NCBI GenBank assembly: GCA_949361645.1
Contig: OX442419.1
Span: 9,454,976-9,518,975 of the forward strand
Length of the DNA: 64,000 bases
Direction of reading: 5' to 3'
Origin: Spongilla lacustris
Taxonomy: Eukaryota; Porifera; Demospongiae; Spongillida; Spongillidae
The translations under genes and the position numbers were made by a program. Positions within the stretch are counted from its first letter, which is position 1; each line of letters begins with the position of its first letter. Of the stretch, positions 10,482 through 22,344 are shown in pieces. Below the pieces are notes generated by a model. That model was not told the DNA's origin, did no database searches, and was given only the letters and a program-made list of their open reading frames with translations.

Positions 10482-12614
10482 TTATAACAAGGGACAAGCT
10501 CACAGGATGTTCTTACACTACACAGAGATAATCAATCCGAGCCAGCCTCACCTTTTGAAAATGACAGTACAAGCTGAATGTTCGATAGAGGAACCAGTAG
10601 TCAGGAACACACCTACTGAACAGAGAAAGAACCAGTAATGTACTTTTACCACTGTGGCTACATTCGCTTAGGGCCATGCAAGTAAGCAAACCTCTTTGGC
10701 GAAGGGCACACACATGAACACACACTCTAGTATTGTTGTGTACGTTTATATATACAAGGTCCAAAAATGAAATTAGGAATGTACAGTGGAGAACATCATT
10801 TCTTATTGGTTGCTAGGTAAGGTACGCAGGCGTTAGACGGAGTTTATAAATAGGTGGTTACGCGGACGGACGGACGTACGTACGTACGTAGTAAATTAAT
10901 TAGATTACGCCCACGCGTCAAATGGTTATTTCAGATAAACGAATAAACGGTGAGTTCAGTACATGTGCTATCAATGGCGATGCATCGGCGCATTGAATGT
11001 AGGAGGATTTAATTAGATCGATATAAACCCCGCTTGGCTAGAACGATTTGCAAGCTTGCAAATCCAAGGACGGTAACATGCAGAAGAACGTAACGTTCCA
11101 TAGATTACATGCATACCTTCAAGTTGTTTCAAGGGTCGAGTTGAGTGCTTATGATTCTAATTGGGGAGGGGAAAGTATATTATAATGACACAAAAACGCC
11201 ATCAATATACAGATACTGCTATTGTCTTCCCTATTTCCCCTCTTTAAACAGGCATTAACCCTATGTGGAAAATGCATTTTCCAATGTCAAACTGTAAATA
11301 AACTTATTGCATTTTACCCATTCTATCTATTAGTAGCAATTTGGCCATTCATTACCTTGTCATAGTTATGGCGCTTTTTTATCCGTCTTCTTCGTTCTGC
11401 CAGTGTATCTATATTATTGACCCCCTGTTGAAATACTCAGAGCAATTTGCAGAACACAGTTTGTCCACCAATGAACCAAGCATCTTAAAGGCATCAGTAT
11501 CCTTGTTAAAAAGAGGAATGCTGTTGCCAGGCCATGCCATGCTTCGAATCGCTAGCTAGTTCATATATATCTATATACTACAAGTTGTTATTTAAAATTA
11601 AAGTCTATAGGGGTTCACTAGTGGGTTAAGCTAGCACCAATTGCAACCTCCTTAGATGTGCAACAAAACTGCAACAGCATCTAGTAAAACCCATTTGCCT
11701 CTTGCTTTAACTATGAACGAGAGGAAGAGGGAGAGGGAGAGGGAGGAGATCTGGTCCTCATACTTCTCCCCCTTCCCCTCCTCCCTTCCCCTCCTCCCCT
11801 TCTCTTCTCCCCTTCCCTTGACCTAACATAAAAGGACCTACACTGTAAAAATGGCCGGTGGTATTTTATGAATATAACCATAACCGTTAAATGGAATGTT
11901 GGATGCGTCAGACTAGGAAACACAGACGTATTAGTTATACACCTGTTATGTGCGCATAGTGGAAGACATTAAGATTATTCATGGCATTTCCGGACGCTCA
12001 CGTGTCTGAACTCTCTCGTGTGCACGGCTGTTTGCGGCTGGAAACCTAGTTTATAAATAGAATATTACGGTATTAGTTTACATCCTCTTAGCAACCAGCC
12101 TAGCAACCTAGTATGCATCGAAAAGCTCGATGTGTCTGGTATCGGGTGGCAGTGTATAAGGTTTGGCAAATAGCATGTTGTGGGGCAGTCTTAGATGGAT
12201 TTCGTGTCCCAAACACGCAACTTCAGTTTTTGGATCCTGTCTACGGCGCACGTATTAGTTGTGTTACGTTTACAACGAGCGATTAGAGTGGTGTGCATAA
12301 AAGGTCACTTTTTCAGCTTCCTGCAGTTTTCCCAGCGATTCTGCCTACATATTCGCGTTCCTGTGTCATTATTCAACACGTACAAAGTAACCAGGTATAA
12401 TGAATGTTTTTTTCTCGTATTCTATAATATGGCAAAAAATGTTGACTTTCGCGTAGTTTGACCTTAGCGTAGCCGTTTGCTTGTACCGTATAGTCACATA
12501 ATGGAGGAACATGCAGACCTTTTAGCAAGGCTATGCAGTATTTGTGCTGTCACAGAGGCTGCATATTACATTAGGCATTGATGGAAGTAGAAACCACTTA
12601 TTGAATGTTAAAAA
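10482..12614. other. No recognisable gene; purine/pyrimidine mirror tract
   Basis: No domain or credible exon was seen. A CGGACGGACG/TACGTACGTA tract lies at about 10865-10890. At 11710-11818 a purine-only GAGAGG(A)n tract is followed by a pyrimidine-only CCCCTCC tract, giving a G/A-C/T inverted structure. Confidence 0.45.
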
Positions 12615-12830
12615 TGAGGCTACTGGCTCATACAAGGCTCATACTGGCTTATGTACCAGGCTCATACTGGCTCACACTAAGGCTACTGGCTCATATTGCA
12701 TGATACTAAGAATACTGGCTCATGGCTCATACTAAGAATATTTGCTCATACGAAAGTGGGATACTGGTCACGTGTTCATACCAAGGCTACTGGCTCCCAC
12801 TAAAGCAACTGCCTCATACAAAGGTACTAG
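12615..12830. repeat. Degenerate GGCTCATACTAA tandem repeat
   Basis: Repeated words of the type CTACTGGCTCATACTAAGG occur at irregular 15-40 bp spacing. A further short block follows at 12957-13035. Confidence 0.7.
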
Positions 12831-12837
12831 CTCATAC

Positions 12838-12945
12838 CCACACACACACACACGCACTCACACACACACACACAAAACATATACTTATTGACCGGCACAC
12901 ACACACAAACACGCAAAAACACACACATACACACATACACATTCA
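12838..12945. repeat. CA-rich microsatellite
   Basis: Interrupted (CA)n with ACACACAAACACG variants. Confidence 0.85.
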
Positions 12946-13075
12946 AATCGCTTGACAGCTCATGGCTCATACTAAGAATATTTGCTGATACTAATACTAA
13001 GGCTGCTTGCTCATATTGAGGCTACTGACTCATAACACCCACACACACAGAAAAACATATTCACTGGCACGCACA

Positions 13076-13790
13076 TCACCTTCATCCTTTCACACATCAC
13101 CCTCACCATCCACACATCACCCTCATCCTTCCACACATCACCCTCACACCTCCACACATCACCCTCACCCTCCACACATCACCCTCACCCTTCCACACTT
13201 CACCCTCACCCTCCACACATCACCCTCACCCTCCACATATCATCCTCACACTCCACACATCACCCTCACCCTCCACACATCACCCTCACCCTCCACACAT
13301 CACCCTCACCCTCCACACATCACCCTCACCCTCCACACATCACCCTCACCCTTCCACACTTCACCCTCACCCTCCACACATCACCCACACATCACCCTTA
13401 CCCTCCACACATCACCCTCATCCTTCCACACATCACCCTCACCCTCCACACATCACCTTCACCCTCCACACATGACCCTCACCCTCCACACATCACCCTC
13501 CACACATCACCCTCACCCTCCACACATCACCCTCACCCTCTACACATCACCCTCACCCTCCACACATCACCCTCACCCTCCACACATGACCCTCACCCTC
13601 CATGCATCACATCCTTCCACCTCCACACATTACCTCCACACATCACCCTACCCCTCTATACATTACCCTCATCCTTCCACACACCTCACCCTTCCACACA
13701 TCACCCTCATCCTTCCACACCTCCCCCTCCCCCTCCACACATCACCCCCCTCTACATATCACCCTCACCCTGTTCACACATCCCTCTCAT
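13076..13790. repeat. CACCCTCACCCTCCACACAT minisatellite
   Basis: Some 35 copies of a roughly 20-bp unit with length variants (CATCACCCTCACCCTCCACA). The plus strand is open through the array and would encode a Pro/His/Ser/Thr repeat. That is a product of unit composition, not evidence for a gene. Confidence 0.88.
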
Positions 13791-13799
13791 CCTTCAATA

Positions 13800-14500
13800 T
13801 GGTTTCTGATGTTGAAATTAATGCACTAGGTATGTTTTAAAAATCTTTTTCTACTGAAATGATACTGATACTGGCTTCACCTTATTTAAAAGATGGTGTA
13901 TTGGCTTTGGCTTTTTAGCTAGGGAGCAGGGTATTGAAACTTTCAGGGTATTTTGGTATTAACCCATACTTCATTACCCTTGTTTGCACATATGACTCCA
14001 TAAAACACCAATTAGTGTAACTTCTAGGCCTGAAGTAAAACCATACAGCTAGAAACGTAAGCAGTTGTAGGTGATTATAACGTCAACCGTTTATTTATAC
14101 ATTACTCATTTCTTTGTAGGCCCTACTGGTATATTATAATAATTGTATTTCAGCTGGGAGGATACCTGAACAAACCTATATAGTAATGTACACCTTTATT
14201 TGTGATATGTTACATTTTATGATTTTTAAAATAATTATAATGAGTATTTCATGACTTTTAGGTGGCTGCATTGGATTTGTTATATACGGATTAAAAAAAG
14301 GATTCATAACAGTTGCTATGCATAATCTGGTAGACCATTTGGCAAGCCTTTTAGTTTCTTTAATCATTTGCTTAGGAAAACTGCAGGACTAGCAATATAA
14401 TTGAAATACATTTCGCGCTTTAAGGTCCAACAACGCGTGACTTAGTAGAAATTTAAAATCAAAAAAGCATTAAATCAGAGCCAGAGGACTGCTCCATACA
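13800..14500. other. No recognisable gene
   Basis: AT-rich, no motif recognised. The 5' part of the LTR element that follows may begin near the end of this stretch, but its boundary cannot be placed. Confidence 0.35.
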
Positions 14501-14759
14501 CCTTATAAGTTTCGAGACGTGGCTACACTCCCATGTGCTGGTAATACATTTGGAAGTGACGGGCATCCATGGTATCTAAGGAGGTTGCTAGGGGAAAAAT
14601 TTACGCGGCGCGCGCGTACTAAGTTTCCACCGATTCAATGCAATAAAACAGCCGTGTGTGCATGGCTATTTTTCGTTGTCGTGTCGTTCATTTTTCTTGT
14701 GCCTTGTTCGTTATAATCCGTTAACATCCACGTTGCTCCGCGAGAATACAACAGAAAAT

Positions 14760-14777
14760 TGGCGTAGTCGGCAGGAT
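14760..14777 (+). promoter_or_regulatory. Primer-binding site, tRNA-Ser type
   Basis: The 18-mer TGGCGTAGTCGGCAGGAT is the exact complement of the 3' end of a eukaryotic serine tRNA including CCA (ending ATCCTGCCGACTACGCCA). It follows a probable LTR end (GAATACAACA) and lies 5 bp before the gag start. This fixes the start of minus-strand DNA synthesis for the element. Confidence 0.85.
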
Positions 14778-14782
14778 CTATC

Positions 14783-15202
14783 ATGTCTGAGACGGGGCAA
14801 GTAATCGAGCTACTTCGCCAGCAGTTGGACTCTCAGCGAAAACAGATGGAGTCTGAACGAATGCAGATGGAGAAATTGTTCGAAACACTAGCGGGAAAAC
14901 TTTCGGAGCCTACTTCCAAACCGCCTGCGGTGGCAATCCCAAGTTTCGTTCCTTTCGACCCTTCTTCAGAGTTATGGTCTGATTACTGGGCGCGCTTCTT
15001 GACTTTCCTCGGTGCGAATTCAGTTCCAGACGACAAGGCTGCTCAGATATTCCTAACAAATCAGTCCAAAGTCACGTACAAGCTTTTGAGCAACCTCGCT
15101 TTGCAACAATCCCCGCCCAAAGACGTGAACACGCTCACTCTCGACGAAATCGCGGCTTTCATGAAGACCCAGTTCGACCCTACTTGGTGTGCAAGATCAT
15201 AA
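14783..15202 (+). pseudogene. Truncated gag of a Ty3/Gypsy-type LTR retrotransposon
   Basis: The ATG lies 5 bp after the PBS. The first ~45 residues are a Gln/Glu-rich helix (ELLRQQLDSQRKQMESERMQ). Then comes a capsid-like section with FDPSSELWSDYWARFLTFLG and YKLLSNLALQQSP, in the order usual for Gypsy-type gag. About 130 residues in, after QFDP, homology stops and the sequence enters the inverted-repeat composite at 15196, giving a stop at 15200-15202. No protease, RT or integrase of this element is visible in the window. An upstream region (about 14500-14754) carrying AATAAA is the likely 5' LTR or its remnant; no second LTR was found. It is not functional as it stands. Confidence 0.72.
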
Positions 15203-15479
15203 TTGGGCATAATGAAGGTCTTTATGAACCAGAATCTAAATGGATTCCTTGATGAAGGCCAGCCTTTGCTGAAATTGCACGTGATACCTTCCTTGCAGGC
15301 ACACTCTAGAAATTCATGATTCAAAATAGCATAAATGACAATATGGTTATACCCCTAGTAAATTCTCTAGTTGTGAAAAAAATGAAATACAATGAGAACT
15401 TCAAATAGCATATGGTGGTAACCTTGTTTGCAGACACAATATCCTTCACTAGATCAATGTCAGAAGAATTCTGGGTGGA

Positions 15480-15515
15480 ATGAATGATTTAAAAAAAAAA
15501 AAAAAAAAAAAAAAT
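15480..15515. repeat. Poly-A tract
   Basis: A run of about 24 A inside the composite element. A shorter A/T run lies at the matching place on the right arm (about 20488). Confidence 0.75.
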
Positions 15516-15701
15516 AGAGGTCTTCTACTGCACCATAGCCCATCTACATGCATATACCTTGTTTGTACTATTCCATCCGTTTTTTGTTAAGACTAGCAAG
15601 GTGGTGTCTCCATACCATATTAGGTGTACCACTAGCAAAATGACTATTTGGAACTATTATAGCTTTTTCGATCTCTCATTCTATTTCTACAAGTAAATAA
15701 A

Positions 15702-15858
15702 AAATATTCTCTATATGAGAAAGTTGGTGATATTTGAAAGTAATGGAAGGAAACAAGGGTATGATAATAAGGTTCCCTTATTATCATACCCTTGTTTCCT
15801 TCCTTTTTACACCACCATTACTTTCAAATATCACCAACTTTCTCTTATAGAGAATGTT
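15702..15858. repeat. Long perfect-type hairpin (fold-back)
   Basis: Left arm words ATTCTCTATATGAGAAAGTT, GGTGATATTTGAAAGTAATG and GAAACAAGGGTATGATAATA are repeated in inverted order on the right, around a loop of only a few bases near 15778. The right arm has a short extra TTTTTACACCACC segment. This gives a stem of about 65 bp per arm. It is a fold-back element or a collapsed MITE inside the left arm of the composite. Confidence 0.8.
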
Positions 15859-15891
15859 TTTTATTTACTAGTTTTTTCATTTTTATATGTA

Positions 15892-16058
15892 TTCCGATGC
15901 ACAATTGATCAGTTGGATACCCAGACTGAAAAGAAACAGGCCTCTCAATGCTCAAGGTATCGAGCAGATCCTGAAAAGGAACAGGCTGCTAAAAGACAAC
16001 GATATTGGCAGAGTCCTGAATGTGCTCGCTTGGCGAAAAGAGTTAAGGTCACTCAAAG
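15892..16058 (+). pseudogene. PEKE-repeat exon of helicase-type transposon (left arm copy)
   Basis: The plus strand encodes SRYRADPEKEQAAKRQRYWQ and SPECARLAKRVK. This is a basic, DPEK-repeat N-terminal region of a kind I associate with invertebrate PIF1-helicase mobile elements (from memory, not searched). A donor-like AAG/GTATGC follows at about 16058. The 5' half seen in the right-arm copy (19380-19613) is missing here, replaced by unrelated sequence and the hairpin. It lies upstream of the helicase on the same strand, so it may be its former first exon. Confidence 0.5.
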
Positions 16059-16737
16059 GTATGCCGTACCTATACATATACACGTAGCTACCTACTGTAA
16101 CTACATTTGTACGTAGTGCGTGCATTTCTGTAACTACATGTAAATGTACACTCATTTACCGGTACTTACTTACTGCACTTTCTTTGTGAGGTCAGATGTG
16201 TATATGTATTGATGCTTTAATAGCTTCACTATATGTAATTAAAATGTGGGTGTAATGAAAGCATCAACAGTTGCAGATTTATCCTACGCGTGATTGAATG
16301 GGGTCTGTTTTTAACACATAACTAATACAATGTGTATATGTGATGTTAACTGCTGCTAATTTCAGTATTTATTTTGTTTACCACTGTAGCTACTCCCTGT
16401 ATGAACCAAACCATACTGTACAAGGGAGTATAAAGGTGGCCTAGAAATGGCTATTCTAAGGAATAGCATACTGTTAGATGAGTTAAATTATGCTTTTTGC
16501 AAAACCCATCCATGGTTAGCACAAAAGGTCAGTACTAGATAGATCTACACATGCAGCTGTTGGAGTGAGGTTTGTGCAGGTGCATTGCTTAACAAGGCAC
16601 AGAGCATGAGTAGAAAATAAGCAGGTGAATTTCTACATGATGTTTGTGCTATTACTGCAATAAAAGTACATGCAGTGACCATCTTTCTCACCAAAATGGC
16701 AAATATTCCTGTATTAAAAATAACCCCCTGTGCATGC

Positions 16738-18815
16738 TCATTAGTGGGGTTGGTGGAACAAGAAATTCATACCATCAGAGCCATGGTAAATGAATTTTGG
16801 AAGGATAATAAAGACTGTACGGTGTGCACTAACTGCCCCCACTGGGTTAGCTGCATTTAATATAGATGGTGTCACTGTTCACAGGCTCCAATAGAACATG
16901 ATTCTAAAACATCAAGTTATTGGCCACTTCCAAAAGAATTATTGAAGATGATGAGAAACGGTTTCAAACATCTTAAGCTAATCATTATTGATGAGGTCAG
17001 CATGCTTAGCAGCCTCTGTTTAGCTTATGTACACCTTAGACTTAAAGAAGTGTTTGGAAGTAGCCAATGGTTTGGGGCAATGAATGTCCTGTTAGTTGGG
17101 GACATACTACAGCTCCCTCCAGTGAATGGTTCAATGGTGTTTCAGAATATCTTCTGCAACAAAGTAATTGCCGCAACGCTAGGCTGCATGACATCAGTGA
17201 ACATCTGGAGGGAAACTGTACAGTATGATGAACTGACTATTAATGAGAGACAAAAACAAGACCCTGAATTTTGTCACTTGTTAATGGTGCTAGTTCCGTA
17301 CGGGGTATACCCCGTATATACGGGGTATACCCCGTGGAATTGTAAACGTTTTATTTAGGTCCAGGACATTGCAAATATTCAACAACTGTTACAATAATGT
17401 AAAGGGATGGTTGAATAGTAAGGGTACACTATACCATAGTATAAATACTTTCCTACAATATGCGATGCCGCAAAAAGTTGAGCCAACTTTATCGGTAAAA
17501 AAATTATATTCATCTGTTTAGCAGTTTTGTAATACTATAACGTCTCCACCTCATTCAGAAAAAAAGGCTCGTGTTTCAACGTGCGCATCTCTGTAACTGT
17601 GATTTCCATGACCGCGTCCGCATACGTTTTAGGAAAGAACAGGGTGTTCCAACATGACTTTGAAAACTGTACGTAGCAGCGTATACGGTTACAGAGATGC
17701 GCTTGTTTATACAACTTTAAAGCCTTTTCATTTTGGTGGAGCAGAGTACAGTAGTATCGCTCGTATAATTCTATGCATTTATGACACACATGACACTTTT
17801 TTTTCGTTTACTAAACGTTTACTTTCGTTTAGTCATAATAAGTCACTTACATGAAGCGCGACTCGTTTTTTTGAACAAGAAACGATTCTACCTATACATA
17901 ACGTGCCAACTTATGCACATTGCACCAGAAAGTAACGGCCGGTCAGTTTAAATAAGTTCAATATAGCGAAGCACAGGTGCCGCCATTTTGTTGTTGATCG
18001 AAAATAGTACTGGATGCATGGTGGCTACAATAACTGTCAAAACCACAAAATGACTGAATATAGTTGATACACTAACAGCAAGCGGAGTACCTAAGGGTTT
18101 TTAATTTACCATTGCTGCTGGGTATAACTATTAATAATATTTTTATCACCATAAAAAAGTGGAATGTATGTGTGTTACACCAATATATAAATCTTTGCTC
18201 TAACTTGATTTGGCAGGGTGTGGTTAACGTAGAAATGATAACCATACAAAGATCTTTAAAAACACGTATGTTTACGGCAGTGCAGTATTTTAATGCAAAA
18301 GAATTAAAAGCTGAAATTATGCATAAAAGTACATAACCCTAAGCCTCACATTCGCTTAAAGTTAGGGTAAAATCAGAAGTATGGTTTGTATGTTTCATGC
18401 CCCTTGTTGTATACCCCGTAATTTCGGGGTATACCCCGGAACGGAAGAGATTAAACGAGGTCATGGTTAATTGTATTTCAGATAAAACAATTACTCAGTT
18501 GCACAAAGCCGCTGTTATTACATGCACAGCTGTTGAAATGTTCCAATAACTTTTAGGTCAGGGTTTGTCTTCTGTGTGCCTATTTGCAAGAAGAAAGGCA
18601 TGTGACTAGTTTAACATAGACATGCTCTCTAAAGTGGGTTCAGAGGTTGTGTATAGATGAATTTGATGAAACAGCAGGGACAGTAAAATGGACCAAGAGG
18701 GCTGTATCTGAACTAGAAAGCTAAATAAAGATTGTAACACAACTGCTGGTTTGGAGGCAAAATTAAAACTAGCCGTAGGGGCTAGGGTCATGCTAAGCAG
18801 TATGGTACCATACCC
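16738..18815 (+). pseudogene. PIF1-like helicase remnant, split by an insertion
   Basis: PIF1-family helicases are SF1 5'-3' DNA helicases, found both in hosts and in mobile elements. Visible in order: a P-loop relic SGVGGTRNS (16743-16769) in which the usual GKS/T lysine is lost; after a frameshift, APTGLAAFNIDGVTVHRL and a stop; after another frameshift, LIIIDEVSML (Walker B) and VLLVGDILQLPPV, then INERQKQDPEFCHLL up to 17292. A 1150-bp TIR element interrupts here. The frame resumes near 18480 and contains QGLSSVCLFARRKACD, IDEFDETAGTVKWTKRA and AGLEAKLKLAVGARVML, with more stops. The order matches one helicase gene. Loss of the P-loop lysine, frameshifts, stops and the insertion make it a pseudogene. 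Confidence 0.75.
17293..18442. mobile_element. TIR element with GGGGTATACCCC ends, 1150 bp
   Basis: The left end GTTCCGTACGGGGTATACCC and the reverse complement of the right end GTTCCGGGGTATACCCCGAA share GTTCC plus the self-complementary block GGGGTATACCCC. That block is present twice at each end. The interior is AT-rich without coding capacity and contains another inverted pair (GCGCATCTCTGTAAC at 17584, complement at 17689). It divides the helicase pseudogene. No clear target duplication is seen. Confidence 0.62.
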
Positions 18816-19379
18816 CAGCAAGAATGTCACTATCAGCTACTTTTATTGCATGAATAGCACTAACATTGCGTGCTCAGTGCCTTGTTAAGTACTGCACCTA
18901 CACAAACCTCACTAACAGCTGCATGTGCAGATCTAGTACAGACCTTTTGTGCAAAACATAGATGGGTTTTGCAAAAGGCATCATTTATCTCATCTAACAG
19001 TATGCTATTCTTTAGAATAGCCTTTTCTAGGCCACCCTTATATACTCCCTTAGTATGGTATGGTTTGGTTCATACAGGGAGTAGCTACAGTGGTAAACAA
19101 AATAATTAGCAGCAGTTAACATTAAATATACACATTGTATTAGTTACGTGTTAAAAACAGACCCATTCAATCACGCGTAGGATAAATCCACAACTGTTGA
19201 TGCTTTCATTGCACCCACGTTTTAATTACATGTACATATAGTGAAGCATCAATACAGATACACATCTGACCTCACAAAAAAAGTGCCAGTACCGGTAAAT
19301 GAGTGTACATGTACATGTAGTCGAAGAAACTACGTACAAATGTAGTAAGAGTAGCTACGTGTATATGTACAGGTACGAC

Positions 19380-19613
19380 ATACCTTAACTCTTTTCGCCG
19401 AGCGAGCACATTCAGGACTCTGCCAATATCGTTGTCTTTTAGCTGGCCGTTCCTTCCTTTTCAGGATCTGCTCGATACCTTGCGCGTCGAGAGGTCTGTT
19501 TCTTTTCGGGCTCTGCTTTGTAGCTCGCCCAGGCAGAATCTAATAAGTCGTCTCGAGTTTCGAGGTACTTTGCTCGTCATTTAGCTCTTATCTTTTCCGG
19601 ACGTGAAGGCATT
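19380..19613 (-). pseudogene. PEKE-repeat first exon (right arm copy)
   Basis: On the minus strand an ATG opens MPSRPEKIRAK, then a stop, then RAKYLETRDDLLDSAWASYK, AEPEKKQTSRRARYRADPEK and a frameshifted RQRYWQSPECARSAKRVK. It ends in a donor-like AAG/GTATGT. It is the inverted partner of 15892-16058 and keeps the 5' end missing there. In-frame stop and frameshift show it is dead. Confidence 0.5.
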
Positions 19614-19620
19614 TTGAGAA

Positions 19621-20340
19621 AAACAACTTAACTAAGTTACAAAAAGCGTCAATTGGCAAAGCGAATGACGTGCGTGCACGTGCCCAAACCGGATACGTGC
19701 CACATATGTTAATTACCACCAATAGATGTAGTGCCCAGACCGTACACATAGAGTTGAGCAAAATATGACCAATTCTAAACTATTTGATCGTTTGAGTCCT
19801 GTCAGATACAGGATGCTTAAATATACGTGATTTGCTAACACAACCACCGATATATACAATGTAGCCTTGATACGTTTTGACCACTGAAGCGAGAATGCCA
19901 ATGAATTCTGAAGCTATTGGTGTGATTTCCATTTCTTAGAGGTGTTCCTATCTCGAGTTATGCGTGGTCAAGAACAACGACAACGACAACAACGAGAAAT
20001 ACGGTGGGACTGGGTACGAGATTAGTTAATTGTGTTCTCCACAAGTTGACCACAACCACGCGGTTGTATGACATCTAACAAACACGGAACTGCTCGTTTT
20101 CAACTGCTTGTTCGACGATAACAAATAGCTAAGCGATCCGATTGATAGGAGTCCTGTTAGAAGCGGGTCCCGTTTTTTAATGACTTCATAATCGGGGTCA
20201 AATCTTATATGAGAGTTACTATCGTAACTCTCGATATTGTTCTGTTCTTCAGTGAAAGGAGGTTCTGCATTTAACTGTGCAGATGGAGGGGAAAATCAAC
20301 GCTTAGCCATCAGTGGGCAGCATTTTCAATCATAGAGTGC
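19621..20340. other. No recognisable gene
   Basis: Sequence inside the right part of the composite element. A small inverted repeat GAGAGTTAC/GTAACTCTC lies at about 20211-20233. No coding motif was recognised. Confidence 0.35.
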
Positions 20341-20448
20341 CTGCAAGCAAGGTATATCACTAGCAATTTCAGCAAAGGCTGGCCTTCATCAAGGAATCCA
20401 TTTAGGTTCTGGTTCATAAAGACCTTCATTATGCCCAATTATGATCGC

Positions 20449-21830
20449 ATTGCACCCCATGCATGATGCAGTATAAATCCTTAATTCTTAAAAAAAAATC
20501 ATTCTTTCAACCCTGACATTGATTTTAGTGACAAAGATATTGCATCTGCAAACACATATGCTATTTGAAGTTCTCAATTTACCAAATATAGGATTTGTCT
20601 GAGCGTTGATTTACATCTTAGGTATAACCATATTGTTTTTATGTCTAGATCAGTGCAGTACTATAATTAACAGCTCCCCGTTTTGTTTGTTGAAACATTT
20701 ACCTCAATGCATCAATAATTGTTTTAAGCCAATCTATCTTTTTCGGAACCTTGCACTTAGAATTGCAATTAGACAAAAAAAATTGTTTTCAATGAAAGCA
20801 AATAAAATTTGATCCTTCTAAGCTTCTTAAGGTGTTATACATATTGTATTGTGTGTGGTCATGCAACATACATGTAGATACTTCATCATGCACAAGCAAA
20901 CATTCTTAAAAGGTGTCCTTACTGGCCTGCATGCATGCAGCTATATATCTAGGTGTTTACACTGCAATGTGCATGAATTGTGCTAGGATGTTGTGACTTT
21001 GCTGAAGTGCAGTCTTGTGCAAACATAGCTGTTGATGTCTGCGATATTCCTGATAATATAGGTGAGAATATACCGATGGTAGTGGAATGTGTAACATAGT
21101 ATTGCACATGAATTAGCTACATGAAATCTGTACTTAACCTGCACATGATTATTAATAGATAATGGTTGCAAGAGATGATAAAAAATTGGAAGAATTTTTT
21201 TGGTGCTGATTATGCAGCGAATGCAGTACTTGAGATTGGAAATAACAAGATGCCATTTGGCAATTAGAGCATTACTTCAGGACAATAAAAAGTTATGGAT
21301 CAATTCTTAGAGGCATTAAAAACATTGCATGGCATTGTTCTGTCATACTTTATCCACAACAGATTGAAATAACATTTTGTTTACACATGTTGCAAAGTTT
21401 GTAGAGGTTAGTCCCATCTTGTATAGGAATTACATTTTTTGTCTTCATATCATAAAGGATACAAGTTGAAGTTAAATTAATCTCCAATGAGATTTAGAAG
21501 AACAAGCAATGACGCAGATGGTATGTTTTGTCAAAGTAGATGTGCATATGTGTTACCAACATTCTCTTCGAGATGTGAAATTGCCCCATGGGTGTTTGAC
21601 CAAGTCCATTTTAAGTTTCTTCACTGACCCCACTGGAAGGTTCGCAACATCTTCAACTCGCGTTGAAATGGAAATGAGGGGATGATATGGTGGAAGCAGT
21701 TATAGGATTTGGACTGTTCTAAATTTCAAGAGTGCATTTCAATTGAGTGGGTTATTCTCTACATTTGTTTACTCTGTTCATTAATAGGCATTATGATATG
21801 TTCATTATAATTATAAAATTTACACCACTA
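20449..21830. other. Degenerate, mobile-element-like sequence
   Basis: AT-rich with many stops. The first 200 bp match 15320-15500 in inverted, rearranged order. A segment near 21181 can be read as NFFGADYAANAVLEIGNNKM but has stops soon after. No intact gene. Confidence 0.4.
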
Positions 21831-22030
21831 ATTGTATACATTGATGGAGTTTTGGGCCGAGAAGCAGAATGTTTCATGCCGTTTCTTGTTGAAGAAATAG
21901 AAAAAAACGTTATCCGAAGTTGCAGGATGGATGTGAGCCCAGGCTGTCCTTTACCATTTTGAGGGCCACCAATCTGTGCTTTCGACGATCTAGAAGCAAT
22001 GGAGAAGCGGAACAGGCTTACATGTACATA
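21831..22030 (+). pseudogene. Fragment of a mobile-element ORF (frameshifted C-terminus)
   Basis: The plus strand encodes YIDGVLGREAECFMPFLVEE and, after a one-base shift near 21920, RLSFTILRATNLCFRRSRS. The pair (a GREAxxF segment, then LSFxxLRAxxLCxRxSRS) resembles the C-terminus of uncharacterised ORFs that I recall from invertebrate mobile elements. That is from memory and the family cannot be named. The frameshift marks it as a relic. Confidence 0.4.
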
Positions 22031-22344
22031 TTGAGATGTGTGTGTGTCTATGTACGTATATATGATAGTAATCTAATATTACCCTATATTCGTATTGTAT
22101 TTCATATGCACTATTTTGTTTTAGTTTGTGTTGTTTGTTTTTAAAATTTTCTTTTCTTTTATGTAATGTGCTTTTAGATATACTAAGATAAAAGCATAGA
22201 TATACTGTAATACAATCTTTTCTTTTAAATCTACCAGGAGCTAAAAAGCATGCAAGCTAAACAACCATTTCTTTTTGAAAAAAAAATGATCAACAGCCAC
22301 AAAAATAAAACAACTGAGAGTACATTTACTCCAATGACTAGCCA

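Larger units (their letters stand above)
15196..20448. mobile_element. Inverted-repeat composite element (~5.25 kb)
   Basis: Two nested sets of inverted arms share a centre near 17.75 kb. The outer arms are 15196-15300 and 20345-20448 (TGGGCATAATGAAGGTCTTT, reverse-complemented on the right). The inner arms are about 15890-16650 and 18845-19620, including GAGTCCTGAATGTGCTCGCT and its complement. Between them lies a PIF1-like helicase pseudogene, split by another TIR element. The left outer arm abuts the truncated Gypsy gag. This could be one large TIR transposon or an inverted duplication of helicase-bearing elements. No matching target duplication was identified, so the true limits are uncertain. 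The outer segment also recurs in altered order nearby (15350-15460 and 20520-20640). Confidence 0.6.

Noticed and set aside
13076..13790. Telomere or subtelomere repeat
   Set aside because: CCCTCACCCTCC is only loosely similar to CCCTAA; the unit is about 20 bp and lies internally.
13007..13840. 277-codon Pro/His/Ser/Thr ORF
   Set aside because: It is the CACCCTC minisatellite read in frame; unit length varies and there is no initiation context or domain.
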